In this document: piece by piece, positions 48,250 to 58,368 of the stretch | Position numbering within the stretch: position 1 is the first letter of the stretch | Layout of the letters: each line of letters starts with the position of its first letter | NCBI GenBank assembly: GCA_014281115.1 | Contig: JACONQ010000009.1 | Span: 2,046,001-2,110,000, forward strand | Reading direction: 5' to 3' | Length of the DNA: 64,000 nucleotides | Source of the DNA: Laburnicola sp. R22_1 | Taxonomy: Eukaryota; Ascomycota; Dothideomycetes; Pleosporales; Didymosphaeriaceae | Translations under genes and position numbers: made by a program | Notes under the pieces: generated by a model | The model's input: only the letters and a program-made list of their open reading frames with translations | Told to the model about the DNA's origin: nothing | The model's database searches: none

Positions 48250-48810
48250 TACCTCTAAATACTAATATTAACACTATTTATATAAAATAGATTACTATAT
48301 AGACTAAGGATATATAACTAGTAAATAGGTACTATAAGAAGTATATAGATACTAGGTAAATAGTAAAGCGCTTAGTTAGGTTTAATATATATATTTATTA
48401 CTAAAGCTGTACTTTTACTATAATAAGTAAATATAATAATTACTACTATAATAATAAGGGCATTTTTATAGTAATTTACTATAAAAATTACATATAGCTA
48501 ATAAAAATATAATTAGTTAGACCTAATATAACCTAGTCTATATAACTCTAACCTAACCTATACTAATTACTAGCGCAAAATCTATTAGTAGAGGTTAGGT
48601 TGGGGTTAGAGTCTTACGTAAGGGAACCCAACCCTAACCCAACCTATACCTATTTGCCAGCCTACCCCCTACCCCCTATAGGGGGATTTTATAAACTATA
48701 CTATAGTTATAGACTATATTTTAATATCTCTAGGGGCTACTATACGTACTGGGCTCTTATATAGACTATAGCGTAGAGCGATAGGGGTCCACTGTACTAT
48801 ATATACTACG

Positions 48811-49280
48811 CTACGTTGGAAACGCTAGATACTCACACGCTTTATAGCTTGGCCTTTTATATACCTATTAGTACTCGGAACCATACTCCTACGCCGATCC
48901 GGATATATGCTGCTCACGGTCGCGGGCTTAACGCCGCGGGGAGCTCCCCACACCTCGCATGGTTGTTCCAGGGGTGTTGGAGTGGTGATTTGTTGCCTAG
49001 AGCGCGGTATGCTACGCGCTTGTGGTAGGCACAAGAGGCATTTTGTTATTGACTTTTGTGTTATTTACTTTTTTATATTCGTTTTCATTAGGCTATTCTT
49101 ACCAAGAGGGACGTCAGCCTGCCATAGTAATCGTATTTGTGTTATTTACAGACACTAATTGTTGCTATTTTGGAACTGGATGCTGATGAGGATTTATGTC
49201 GCCGCGCGGAGGCGTCAAAGATATTCTGCTGGCTGTGAGAAGTAAACAACAACAACTGTAACTCGACTTAGCGCCCTATC
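48811..49280. other. Short GC-balanced island between repeat blocks
   Basis: About 470 bp of non-repetitive sequence with three overlapping ORFs of 69-83 codons on both strands, none recognisable. It is probably the original target DNA into which the flanking elements inserted. Confidence 0.5.
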
Positions 49281-49294
49281 GGAATACTCATCGT
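49281..49294. repeat. Left target-site duplication of the long LINE
   Basis: GGAATACTCATCGT, repeated exactly at 55513-55526 beyond the other end of the LINE. Confidence 0.9.
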
Positions 49295-49815
49295 AGTAGT
49301 AGTAGTAGTAGTATTGATTAACGTCCAGGAACCTAGGTTCTAGCCTCCCATGGGGCATAGGGACGCGCCGAGTAGCCATCTGGGGCCAGCCAGATGGTAA
49401 AGGCGATTCATGCTATAAGCTATTGCCGTCTCTTGCAGCGGCTCGTAAGAGTCCGCCCCCCTCCGTGCAGGGGCTGAATCCGTGTCTTCATGCCTATAGG
49501 CTGAGATGTTGGGGTGCAGCTATTATACATATAACAATCCAAAGCAGGGGTAGCTTTGGCTGCCCTAAAGCTGTATTTAAAAGTGCCAAGACCTTAGCGT
49601 AAAACTAGTATAGGAAAGGTAAGGATTGTGTAGATAGTAAGGAGAGGTAAGGAGAGTAGGAGAGCGTAGGGGAGGTTGCCTCGTGTGGCAAGATATTAGA
49701 ATAAGAGGCACCCCTGCTAGGAGCTCAGATAGAGTCGACGCTAAAGGAGCTGTCCTAGGTTATTGTCGCGCCCGCTAGCATCTGTGGCTTAGTAGGCAGT
49801 CCATAGAACTAATAT

Positions 49816-52800
49816 TTATTTGTTAGTGTTAGTGGGGTTAGTAAGCTCTAGCAAGAGTTAAAAATCTTTAGGCTTAAGGGTCTTTAAGTATTCAACGCCC
49901 TCCTGTGTGATGCTAGGAGGGAGAGGGGGTTATTTTAGCCAGTAGCGGAACTTCTAGACCGCTTGTGGGCAGTAGACTATGTGGTCTGGCGCGAGGTCTA
50001 CTCTATAGAAGCATCCTATAACTATATTATTGTGTTTAAACTTCTTATAGTACTAAGCGTAGTGTCTATAGTAGGTGCGTATAGATAGTAGCTTTACAAG
50101 CGTTAGTTATTAGAGGGTAAGCTCCTTTAGCTATTTTGTAGGGCGATACTTAAGGTCCTACTATATGTACCACCTAGACAGATTTAGTGTGTGCTTGCGC
50201 CACTAGTCTATCTCTGCGCTCCTAGTAAGGGCGCGAACGTCTAACTTAAGGCCTAAGGCTATGGGTTTAGTTGCTATGCTGTGTAGAGGTTTAGGGGTCC
50301 TTACTATGTTATCTACTAGCTAGTCTGCCCGTTCGTTTCCCTCTATATTACAGTGTCCTAGGGACCACTAAATAGTAATGTCCAGGTTCTTAATTATCTC
50401 TTAGCACCTAACGAACGCCCACTACGAGGAGGGGAATAGGTTGCCTCTAATACACTATATAATAGAGGTGCTATCTATGCATATATATATATACGTCTAA
50501 GCTAGTAGGCCGGCGTGCGGAGCGTGTGTGAGAGTCCTTGCCATGCGCCTATAGCTTCGGTATTAAAGACGTGGGACCTGGGGTTAAGGGAGCTATTGCC
50601 CTATAGGGTAAGAGTCTGCCCTTTGTATATAGCGTAGCTGTATATAACGTGCTTAACGCTGTTAAGCTATTATTTAGAGCTGTTAGAGAAGATAGTGATA
50701 GCAGTTGGTAGGAAAAGGGCCCACCACTCCTTAAAGCGGCGGGCGGCTTCCTTCTTATTTACATGGCCTGTGGGGTTGTTGCGGCTCCCAGGGGAGTAGT
50801 GGGGGGCGTGGAATTCGGGTTAGGGTACTAGGTTGAAGACCTGTGCTAGTTGTTATACCTTTGTGCGGGCTCTCTGTAGGAGGCCTGCGCCTTGGCCTCT
50901 TCTAACTATAGGAAGGTAAGTTCTAGCAGTTAGTGGATGCTTTTTATTAATTGTTAGCAGGTGTGCTGCGAAGCGGAACTTGTAGGTTTCTAGGGCTACT
51001 GCTGCTAAGAAAAGTCTAGCGTTCCTAAAGATAGCGGTAGTGGGTGTAGTCTAGTAGGCTAGAACAACAGCTCTATATGCCTGCCTAAGGACCTTGTCAA
51101 GTGTTTCTATGTGCCAACCTAGTTAGGTGCTTACTTTGGCGCCTTTTAACTAGCGCATAATTCTAGAGGGTTTAGTTCTTCCTCTATACTAGGCCTCCGC
51201 TCTATATAGGAGTTAGGGAAGAATATAGAAGATTACTGCTTTGCGCAAAGACTCTAGTAGGGGGCTGTGTTTAATCTAAGCAAGGCTGCGGATGTGGTAA
51301 GTAATAACCCTTATCTTTACGGCGCGTATGGCCATATAGGTCTTAAAGGTAAGCTTCCTATTAAACTATACGCCTAGCCAGCGCAGTGCAGGTACTTTAC
51401 TTATAGGGAGGATTGGGTAAATAGTAAGGTAATTATTAATAGCGCAGGGCGGCGCGTAGTCCCCGTTCTATCTTATAAGGTGAATTATTTTAAGCTTGTC
51501 TAGTAAGAAAGTAATCTTGTGGTCCGCGCCGTATAAGTTAATCTTGCGGACTTGTTTAGCAAGTATTTTAACATTAAGGTCGAGGCTATAGAAGGCGCTA
51601 TAGAGGCATATGTCGTTAGCATAGCTAAAGCGCATAGTTGTGTTCTAGAGTAGTAGCTCTGCAAGGTATAACATATAGATAACAGGGGAGAATGGCAAGC
51701 CCTGTAGGGTGCCGCAGGCCACTAGGTGGCGGCCAGAATAGTGTTGGCTGTAGCGGACAAGAATGTGTTAGTTTGTAAGGATATTGCGTGTAAGGACTAG
51801 AACCTTCTAGTGCCAGCCTTAGTCTTTTATGCGGTGTAGTAGCTAGTTAACTAGCAGCGCGTTAAAAGCTCCTAGTACATCTATAGTTACCATAGTAACG
51901 TGTTTGCCCTCGCTAAAAGCGAGTTCAGCTTTATAGGTGAAGGCTGTGATTAGGTCCATGGCCAACCTTTTTAGGAGGGCCCCCCCGTGCTAGGGGCTTA
52001 GGACGCCGTGCAGCACAGCTAAGTAGGCTATACGCCAAGCAATTACCCTTTTAAAACCTTTACTAAGGCAGAGCAGCATGGCAAGTAGTCTTATAGACTC
52101 TAGGATTGTGTAGTCTTTCTTGCCAAGTTTCTTAATAAAAATAATCTCCCTATCTGTCTAAGCAGCTAGGTAGTAGTTAAGTAATAGTAGGTCGCGGTAG
52201 ATGTCGCAAACGTACTATCTAATGTGGTTCTAGCATGCTGTGAACAGCTGGACTGTTATGCTATCAGCGCCTGGTAAGGTGCTAGAGACCCTAATTACGC
52301 AGCGCTCTGTCTCTTCAATTAATAGGTACGTGTCCCACAGGATAGTAGGGTGTTCTTGTAGGGTGGGCGGTTCCGGCAGATTGTTCTTTACCGTGAATCT
52401 GCAGAGAAGTGCTTATTGTAGTATCTTAGCCTTGTCTTTATCTTTAGTCGCCTCCGCGCCTCTAAACACTATTAGTGCCTGTGTTCTAGTAGGTTCTAGC
52501 TTGTGCTAATTAATAATGCGGAAAAGTTCCTAGTTACTTTTAGCGTTATCTATAGTGTGTTGCTAGTACTCCTTCTTTGCCTTATAGACTATTACTAGGA
52601 AAGTACGTGTCTTATTAGAGGGGCCCTAGCTAGTGTGGCTATTAAGCGAGTGAAGATGTGCTTAATAGGCTGTCTTGCAATTGTCTGTCTACTAGGGCGC
52701 TAAGTGGCCTATCCCTCTCTTCTTTCTACCTACTATCTTTAGGGCGTTAGTAAGGACTTCTTCTAAGGCAGCGACGCGCCTGTTAACGTGCTCGCAGGTC

Positions 52801-53620
52801 TATAGCCTATCTAAGTAGAAGGCGCCTTTTATTCTATTAGCAATAGCGTTAATAAATAGTGGTAGCTTCTTTATAGGGACCCTATATTAGAACTAGTTAA
52901 GGGGCTCCTATCCTCTACTAGGGATTGTAGTAACTAACGTATTATAGTCTAAGCCGCAGTTTATGTCTGTTCGTACCGCGGTAGTTACGAAGGGGATGTT
53001 ATAGAAAGAGAGGTCTATAATATGCTCGGCCCTATAGGTAGGGATTCCGGGTTCGCCTATATAATCCATACCGCTGTCTATAGCCCATTAGGCTAGCTTA
53101 GCTCCGCCCTATATAGTCGTAACACTAGGCTTAAACATATTGTGTTTAGCGTTAAGATTACCTCCTGCCAGGCACCTGTTTAGTAGAGTAAGGCAGATAA
53201 TATAGTTAAGTACTAGCGTAGTCTGTGGCGCCTAGTAAATATTAAGTATAAAGATTCTGTTTACTTTAATCTACTATAGGTCCCTATTATGCAGCAGAGT
53301 ATAGGGCGTAATCTTTAGTCTATTGCCCTTATAGGTAAAGATAAGGACCTAAGGGCATTCTGCCTCCTAGGTCTCCCGGCTGTCCTAGCCGTCCACTAGT
53401 AGATAGAGGTTATAGCTAGGGTGGTTTAAAGTCTGTGTACTAGGCCAGGTAGCTAGCTCTTATATGCAAATAATGTTAATGCCCTCTATAAAAGCAATCT
53501 TAAGAGCGGCTATATATACTAGGCCACTTCTACTAATATTAGTCTAGTATACTTTTATATTAGGGTCCCTACAAGGGGTGTATCTGCGGCGATTATTCCT
53601 TATTAATTAGAGAAGTCGTC
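49816..53620 (-). pseudogene. LINE ORF2 remnant: endonuclease, reverse transcriptase, RNase H
   Basis: Minus-strand frame ending TAA at 49816-49818. Near 53.4-53.58 kb the APE-type endonuclease reads ALKIAFIEGINIICI followed by a stop in place of Gln in IQEP, then ATWPSTQTLNHPSYNLYL. The reverse-transcriptase active site at 51612-51623 reads YAND within MRFSYANDICLYSA where YADD is expected, a G-to-A change. RNase H is visible near 50.25-50.5 kb (a degraded SLGHCNIEGNE block and an ID-STSI motif). The tail matches the fragment at 1254-1640. Many TAG/TAA codons and at least one catalytic substitution make it inactive. The N-terminal limit is approximate. Confidence 0.87.
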
Positions 53621-53779
53621 TATAGTTATATCCTCCTATAAGAAGGACTATATATAGTCTATATATCTCGCGCTTTGTGCTAAGAGTGTAATAAGGTTAA
53701 GGCTGCCACTTATAGGCGCAGTAAGTCTAACTAGTTAGCTTAAGGCGCGAGCCGCTTATTATGCCGCAAGATTAGAATA

Positions 53780-55350
53780 GGGGCTTAAGCGCTGTCCTCT
53801 TAGTGGGTGGGGGCTAGGAACTCGTTCCTGGCTCTCTTAGTCTGTAGGCTCTTCTTAAGGGGCTTGTTAGACAGTGTCTCTAGTAGGAGTAGTGTCCTCT
53901 TTATTAGGTTAAGCGTTGTCCTTAGTAGGAGGGACGCCTTCTCTGTTAGCGGCGTTGCCTTGTCTCTATATAGTGGGCGCGGGTTAGGGTTGCAGGTTGT
54001 GTAGCTAGTTGTAGGCCTTTTGTCTAGCGCAGCAGAGGGTGGCCAGCTTATAGCAGGTAGGTCTTATAATCCTGCCGCTTACTCGCCTGGGCTTTACTAG
54101 GCAGGTTGGATTATTGGCAGCGTGTAGACTACGGCAATTAGGGCACTATAGCTTATAAGCGTAGTTATCACCTATAGGGCCTTTGTGCTTGCTCTATTTT
54201 ATGCCGCAGTTGCGGTAGTAGGGCGCGTAGGTGTAACGCGCTGCGTTATAGTATCCCTAGCAGCTAGAGTTGTGTCGCTTAATTACGCGTTTCTTAACAA
54301 TTTCGCGGGATAAGTCGCTAACGCCAAAGAGTTAGAAAGGTATTACTAGCTTCTTAAAGGACACCACATAGGTAGTGTGCCTATATTAGTTTAGGCTATG
54401 CCTAGAGGGCTAGCAGTTTACTAGGCGAGTTAAGGTCTATATAAAAGCCTCTTTTGTAATTATTTCTAGGGTGTATAGGACTTCTTATCCTAACAGCAAG
54501 TGGTAGCTGCTAGGCACCCTAGGGATAGCGTAGTTAGTCTAGCGTGTGGGCAACTCTGCGCTGTCGCCATTAATAGAGCGGATTATTAGTTCCTTTTTTT
54601 CTTATTCTATAAGTTGTTATTGTATAGCCTTGGAGGCTAGCATAATAGCCTAGCCTATTTAGGTCCTTATAGCTGTGGGGATGTCGCTAATATCAAGTCC
54701 TATAGCGTTGCAGATTGCCTTTCGCACAGCGAAGGCAGAGGTCTGTCTAAGCCTGTTAGCTGGATTTGAGACAGTAAGCAAGATCCGTAGGTCTGCTACT
54801 TGTCTAGGGGGCTGCTGTTGCTTAATAGCGGCTGTGGCCCTTCTACTGTTAGTTATTATGTGCCCGCTGTCCCTATAATAAAAGGCGGATGCTACGCTTG
54901 CCCATGTCTTCTAAGGCTAGGCGGCAAGGCTACTGTTACTATCTATAGTGTAGGCTGTGGTTGTCGAGTTGTAGCCAGTCCTTACTGGATTAGGGCGAAG
55001 GCTTAGCGCAGTAGTAGAGTTTTTTAGCGCCTATATAACGCGGTTGCGGAGGGCGATAGCAGCCGCCAGCTCCTCTAGGCGCTTAAATTTGGCGAGGCAG
55101 TGGTTAACAGCATCAGCTATTGCTATTACTATCTTTTCCTAGGTCTCTGCCGCCTTGCGGGTGGCCGTAAGGTGGGAGTTAAGGACACTAGCTGCAGTTT
55201 CTGTGTTAGCAGGGCGGACAGGCACGCCTCCACTAAAGGAGAGGCGTCTAGGAGGGCGAATATCGGACTATTAGCGCTTCCTTGTGGCGTGCTGGAGGTT
55301 ATTCTATTGCGCAGACTTAAGGTCTAGTGGGCGGGTCGCTGTAGAGGTCC
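53780..55350 (-). pseudogene. LINE ORF1 (gag-like) remnant with CCHC knuckles
   Basis: Minus-strand coding near 54.06-54.29 kb reads APYYRNCGIK, then KGPIGDNY, then CPNCRSLHAANNPTCLVKP, two adjacent Cys-rich knuckles as in ORF1 proteins of the Tad clade, which bind the element RNA. The region upstream (54.3-55.3 kb) is the N-terminal half with helical, charged sequence and RIP stops. The end is uncertain because the frame continues weakly to about 53.78 kb, close to the start of ORF2. Confidence 0.7.
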
Positions 55351-55392
55351 CTAGAGGGGGCCTCTGAGGCGTCTCTATTGCTATTATCAAAC

Positions 55393-55410
55393 CACCGCAC
55401 GCGTGCGGTG
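55393..55410. repeat. 18-bp perfect palindrome near the LINE 5' end
   Basis: CACCGCACGCGTGCGGTG is its own reverse complement. It lies about 100 bp inside the 5' end of the LINE, in the untranslated leader before ORF1, and has no RIP changes. Confidence 0.8.
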
Positions 55411-55512
55411 CCTGAAGATGGCTAGGAGTGGTATTTAGATGAAACTGAGATAATGAGATAGAAAACTAGGCAGTTTTGACCACTTTCTCAAAATTTCAAA
55501 AGTTGATGATGT

Positions 55513-55526
55513 GGAATACTCATCGT
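55513..55526. repeat. Right target-site duplication of the long LINE
   Basis: Exact copy of 49281-49294, adjacent to the LINE 5' end. Confidence 0.9.
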
Positions 55527-55800
55527 GAAGCAGGGGTCCGCAATGAAGGGAGTCAGATGTGGTGGATGGAGGATGATCGTGGCGTCATAGATGTTTAGCC
55601 AGCGAAATTCCCCTGTCCTACATAGATACCGCAAACCGTTATAATTATTAATCATGTTCTTGAATGCGGTTTCTCTGCTGTGGCCTGCGCCTTGAGTCGT
55701 ACACCAAAAAAATGAAATCTCTCATTATACGTGCAGCCACCGATGAAAAGCTAAACCAAGCTCCCTCCCTCCGTACACGCCGGAAAGAGCAACAAAGGGC

Positions 55801-55809
55801 AAAAAAAAA
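55801..55809 (-). terminator. Pol III terminator of the tRNA-Gln gene
   Basis: Nine A on the plus strand, a T run on the tRNA strand, starting ten bases past the tRNA 3' end. Confidence 0.8.
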
Positions 55810-55818
55810 TCAGTAGAG

Positions 55819-55902
55819 AGGTCGTGCCCGGATTCGAACCGGGGTCGCCGGAAGTTCGATTTGATCAGAATCCGGCGTGATAACCAACTACACTACACAA
55901 CC
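55819..55902 (-). tRNA. tRNA-Gln(CTG) with an 11-nt intron
   Basis: The minus strand folds as a full cloverleaf. Acceptor GGTTGTG pairs with CACGACC, with one T-G pair. The D arm is GTGTAGTTGGTTATCAC, the anticodon stem CCGGA/TCCGG and the T arm CCCCGGTTCGAATCCGGGG-like. The anticodon loop is TTCTGA followed by the intron TCAAATCGAAC (55854-55864) and T, so the intron sits at the standard place after position 37 and the anticodon CTG is at 55866-55868. The mature length is 73 nt before CCA, and the discriminator base is U, as in yeast tRNA-Gln. It is a nuclear gene read by pol III; B box GGTTCGAATCC is intact. It lies about 300 bp from the 5' end of the LINE. Confidence 0.93.
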
Positions 55903-56680
55903 TTTGAATGCCGTTTTACTACGTGCTTTTTTTTGGGTGGGCTTTTCGCCAATTAGCCCTATTATGATTCAGAGGAATTATTGCAAGAACGCGTTCACTT
56001 GACAGAAAGGCGCCTACAGAGATGTCACAAGGGTACAGAGGCTTAGAGAAATTTTTCTGATGGTTCATGGTTGACAGAGGGGTTTTACCCCGCTAACCAG
56101 CCGCGGAAGTGGGGTGGCAAGGCAGCGCCAAACGGAACCAGTATAGATCACCATTTTAAAGTCCTTACTTATTTTATTTAGGGATCGTGGAAAGATAAGA
56201 ACGCCGTTATTACAATATTGTCGAGCACTGTAGTGCGAAGAGGGTGGTGTGTGAGAGCGTTTCTGGTTTCACTTCGAGGTCGTCGCTACCTACTGACGCA
56301 ACCAGTTCGGCTAGGATCTCTATCAGTCATCTCCCAGGTTGCATCGAGCACATGCTTATATTACAGGAGGATTGGCAGTTTGGTCTCAAAGAAGGTATGC
56401 CTGCGCGTTCTGCCCACAAGAAGCGCAAGGAAGACGTCTCGGATCCCATGAAATGGCCTGTACTTCGACGAAGTTAAAATCGCATCGCAACCTACGGAGC
56501 CTCTCATCACAAGGATGCCTTGTGGAAACCCTCGGGACATTATCCGACAACACACCGCACTTGCGTCATACGATTACTGAAACTTCTTCATTCCTAGCAG
56601 TTCTTCCCATGCACAGGGTGCTACTCCCCCGCCACTCGCGACTTCTCACGTGCAATAAAAAATTCAGCATCCGAAACATC
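55903..56680. other. Spacer downstream of the LINE/tRNA island
   Basis: GC-balanced sequence with overlapping short ORFs on both strands and no recognised gene. The part next to the tRNA gene is its 5' flank. Confidence 0.4.
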
Positions 56681-56687
56681 GCCATCA

Positions 56688-56820
56688 CCCGGTCGTGCGT
56701 GAGGGCTCTACAAGACTTACAGGACAAAAGTCTAGGTACTATGTGTTACCCTAGGATAGGTAATACAAATGTTCACTATGCTCTAACCTGAAGGCCTCAC
56801 GAATTGTTACATCGCCTAGG
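56688..56820. mobile_element. Second copy of the MITE
   Basis: Interior and right end match the MITE at 22095-22255 (ACAAAAGTCTAGGTA, ATGTGTTACCCTAGGAT, GGCCTCACGAATTGTTACAT). The left terminal repeat is shortened. GCCATCA is present on both sides (56681-56687 and 56821-56827), a 7-bp target duplication. Confidence 0.78.
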
Positions 56821-56827
56821 GCCATCA

Positions 56828-57880
56828 ATCGCTACGCCCCCGAAAACTCTTCTGCTTCACCTTCGGACACGCCTACTAATAGCAAAACAATCTAAGCGCC
56901 CGGCCTACCTTCGGTATATATACTGCTGGCCTTCATGCGCAAACCCCGTGAAAGTGGAGATGCTCATAAGCGAAGACACGCGATCGGAGATTGCATGATC
57001 TACATTACCCCGAGTGGAGATCGCTGCAGGCTATGCAAACCATTTTGCCTTTGCCCCGCATGCGGCGTGGTTCTTCAAAGACAATTATGTTACTGCCGTC
57101 CTGCACGTATATGCACGTATATATAGCCGTAGACATCGTGATAAGGATCATCCCCACAACTATCTGCGCCTGCGCATGTGTTGTACCTTCTACGGCACAC
57201 GCTTTGAATGGAACAGTACTCGTCTCATACGATTGTATCCTTATGAGGGGCCATATTCTCACTTGAAGATGAAGGCAAAATTGATACCTTCTCGTCACGT
57301 TTGAAAGTGTGAGAATTTGATTTTAGAACAACGTACAATTGTAATCACCAATGTAGGGATAGCTTGCTTATTATAAGCATCGGTTCGGTGTTCTTCTGGG
57401 GATATCCCTATGGGTTTGGTGTTTACGCTGTAAGGCGCAGCTATCCACTTTGCTGTTTAGATGATGCACATGCAAAGCGTAGATCGTGGCACATCGTAGA
57501 GGATCTGCGCATGTGAAACCAGAGGTTCCACTTAGTCTAGTGTTGCCATCTAACGATGTGTGGTACTCAAAAGCTTCATCAATTTGACCTCAATCTTCTC
57601 TTCCTTCCGCTTCTAAAGTTCAAAAGTTCCAGAAGTGAAAGACGTCTGGAGCGCGGTGGCGTTATCAGGGTCTTTTGCGTCTTGGCGATCTGCGTGTTTA
57701 GTGCTCTTGGTAATCTCACATGTCCAGACCCACTTAAAGCTGAACACCTGGGCAGCACGGGAAAACTACGGACGGGCGTGTCCGATGGACCACTGACCAG
57801 TGCCAGACTCTTTCCGTAGGACGCCCAATTTCGGCAGTCCTGCTTGAAGTACCTAGCTGTCGATAAAATTGCTTAGCTCT
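56828..57880. other. Spacer up to the second AT-rich block
   Basis: Normal composition; ORFs of 60-97 codons overlap in several frames on both strands and show no domain. No gene can be supported. Confidence 0.4.
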
Positions 57881-57999
57881 CCTTCTAACCCTAAAACTTA
57901 ACTAAAACTTAACTTTAATAGCTAATTTAATAGCTTTTTATATAGCTACTCTAGCTAGCATATAATATTTACTATATACTTTTACTACTAATATATAGT

Positions 58000-58195
58000 G
58001 TTAAATTATCTATCTAGAAGTAGAATAATAATAGCTTTTTATCTTAAATAATATAATAAAAAAGTAGAGTCTTTTACTTAGTAAATAGTAAGAGTATATA
58101 AAGATATTCTAAGTATATATTATTAAATTATCTACCTAGGAGTAGAACAACAAAGGCTTTTATCTTAAATAATATAATAAAAAAGCAAAGCCCCT
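58000..58195 (-). mobile_element. Two adjacent truncated family B copies
   Basis: TTAAATTATCTATCTAGAAG... at 58000-58102 and TTAAATTATCTACCTAGGAG... at 58123-58195 both match the 3' part of family B in minus orientation, ending at different points (TTTTACTTAGTAA and AGCAAAGCCCC). Clear target duplications were not found. Confidence 0.6.
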
Positions 58196-58368
58196 ATAGT
58201 ATTGTAAGTATAGCTATAAAAATAGTACTTAAAATATTATAATAAAAAATTAAAAGTAATTAGTAAAGCTTATAGTATTACCATATATATAACAATTACT
58301 AGAAGAGTAGAGGTTAACTATAGAAGCGGCACTATTAATACTTAATTTATTTAGAGAGATAATAAATA

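Larger units (their letters stand above)
41529..48565 (-). mobile_element. Large repeat Y, copy 1, with three later insertions
   Basis: After removing the inserted family A copies 5 and 6 and the pogo-like element, 42110-48565 is the reverse complement of 61105-64000. The left end is not defined because the second copy runs off the window. One part encodes a degraded repetitive peptide (see copy 2). The family is not identified; a pogo-like transposase C terminus is a guess. Confidence 0.75.
22901..48810. repeat. 26-kb AT-rich block made of RIP-mutated nested transposons
   Basis: Nearly the whole interval lacks CA and TG dinucleotides and has no ORF over about 85 codons. The coding remnants that can be read are all from mobile elements, with stops at former CAA, CAG and TGG codons. 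The identifiable components are listed as separate features. Intervening parts not listed (22.9-23.25, 23.95-24.28, 34.0-35.1 and 38.04-39.0 kb) have the same composition and no recognisable content. This is the AT-isochore pattern of RIP-competent fungi. Confidence 0.9.
49295..55512 (-). mobile_element. Full-length Tad-like LINE, RIP-mutated
   Basis: A 6.2-kb element on the minus strand bounded by a perfect 14-bp duplication. The 3' end has about six ACT/TAC triplets (49295-49312) and a 3' UTR closely matching the short copy at 723-1250. Two ORFs are recognisable: ORF1 with Cys-rich knuckles, then ORF2 with endonuclease, reverse transcriptase, RNase H and a final zinc-finger tail. Compared with the short copy, changes are C-to-T in CpA and G-to-A in TpG context (GACAGT to GATAGT, ACCAACATT to ACTAATATT, GTTGGCAAG to GTTAGTAAG). 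Mutation density looks lower at the first 250 bp and in the 5' UTR. Confidence 0.93.
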
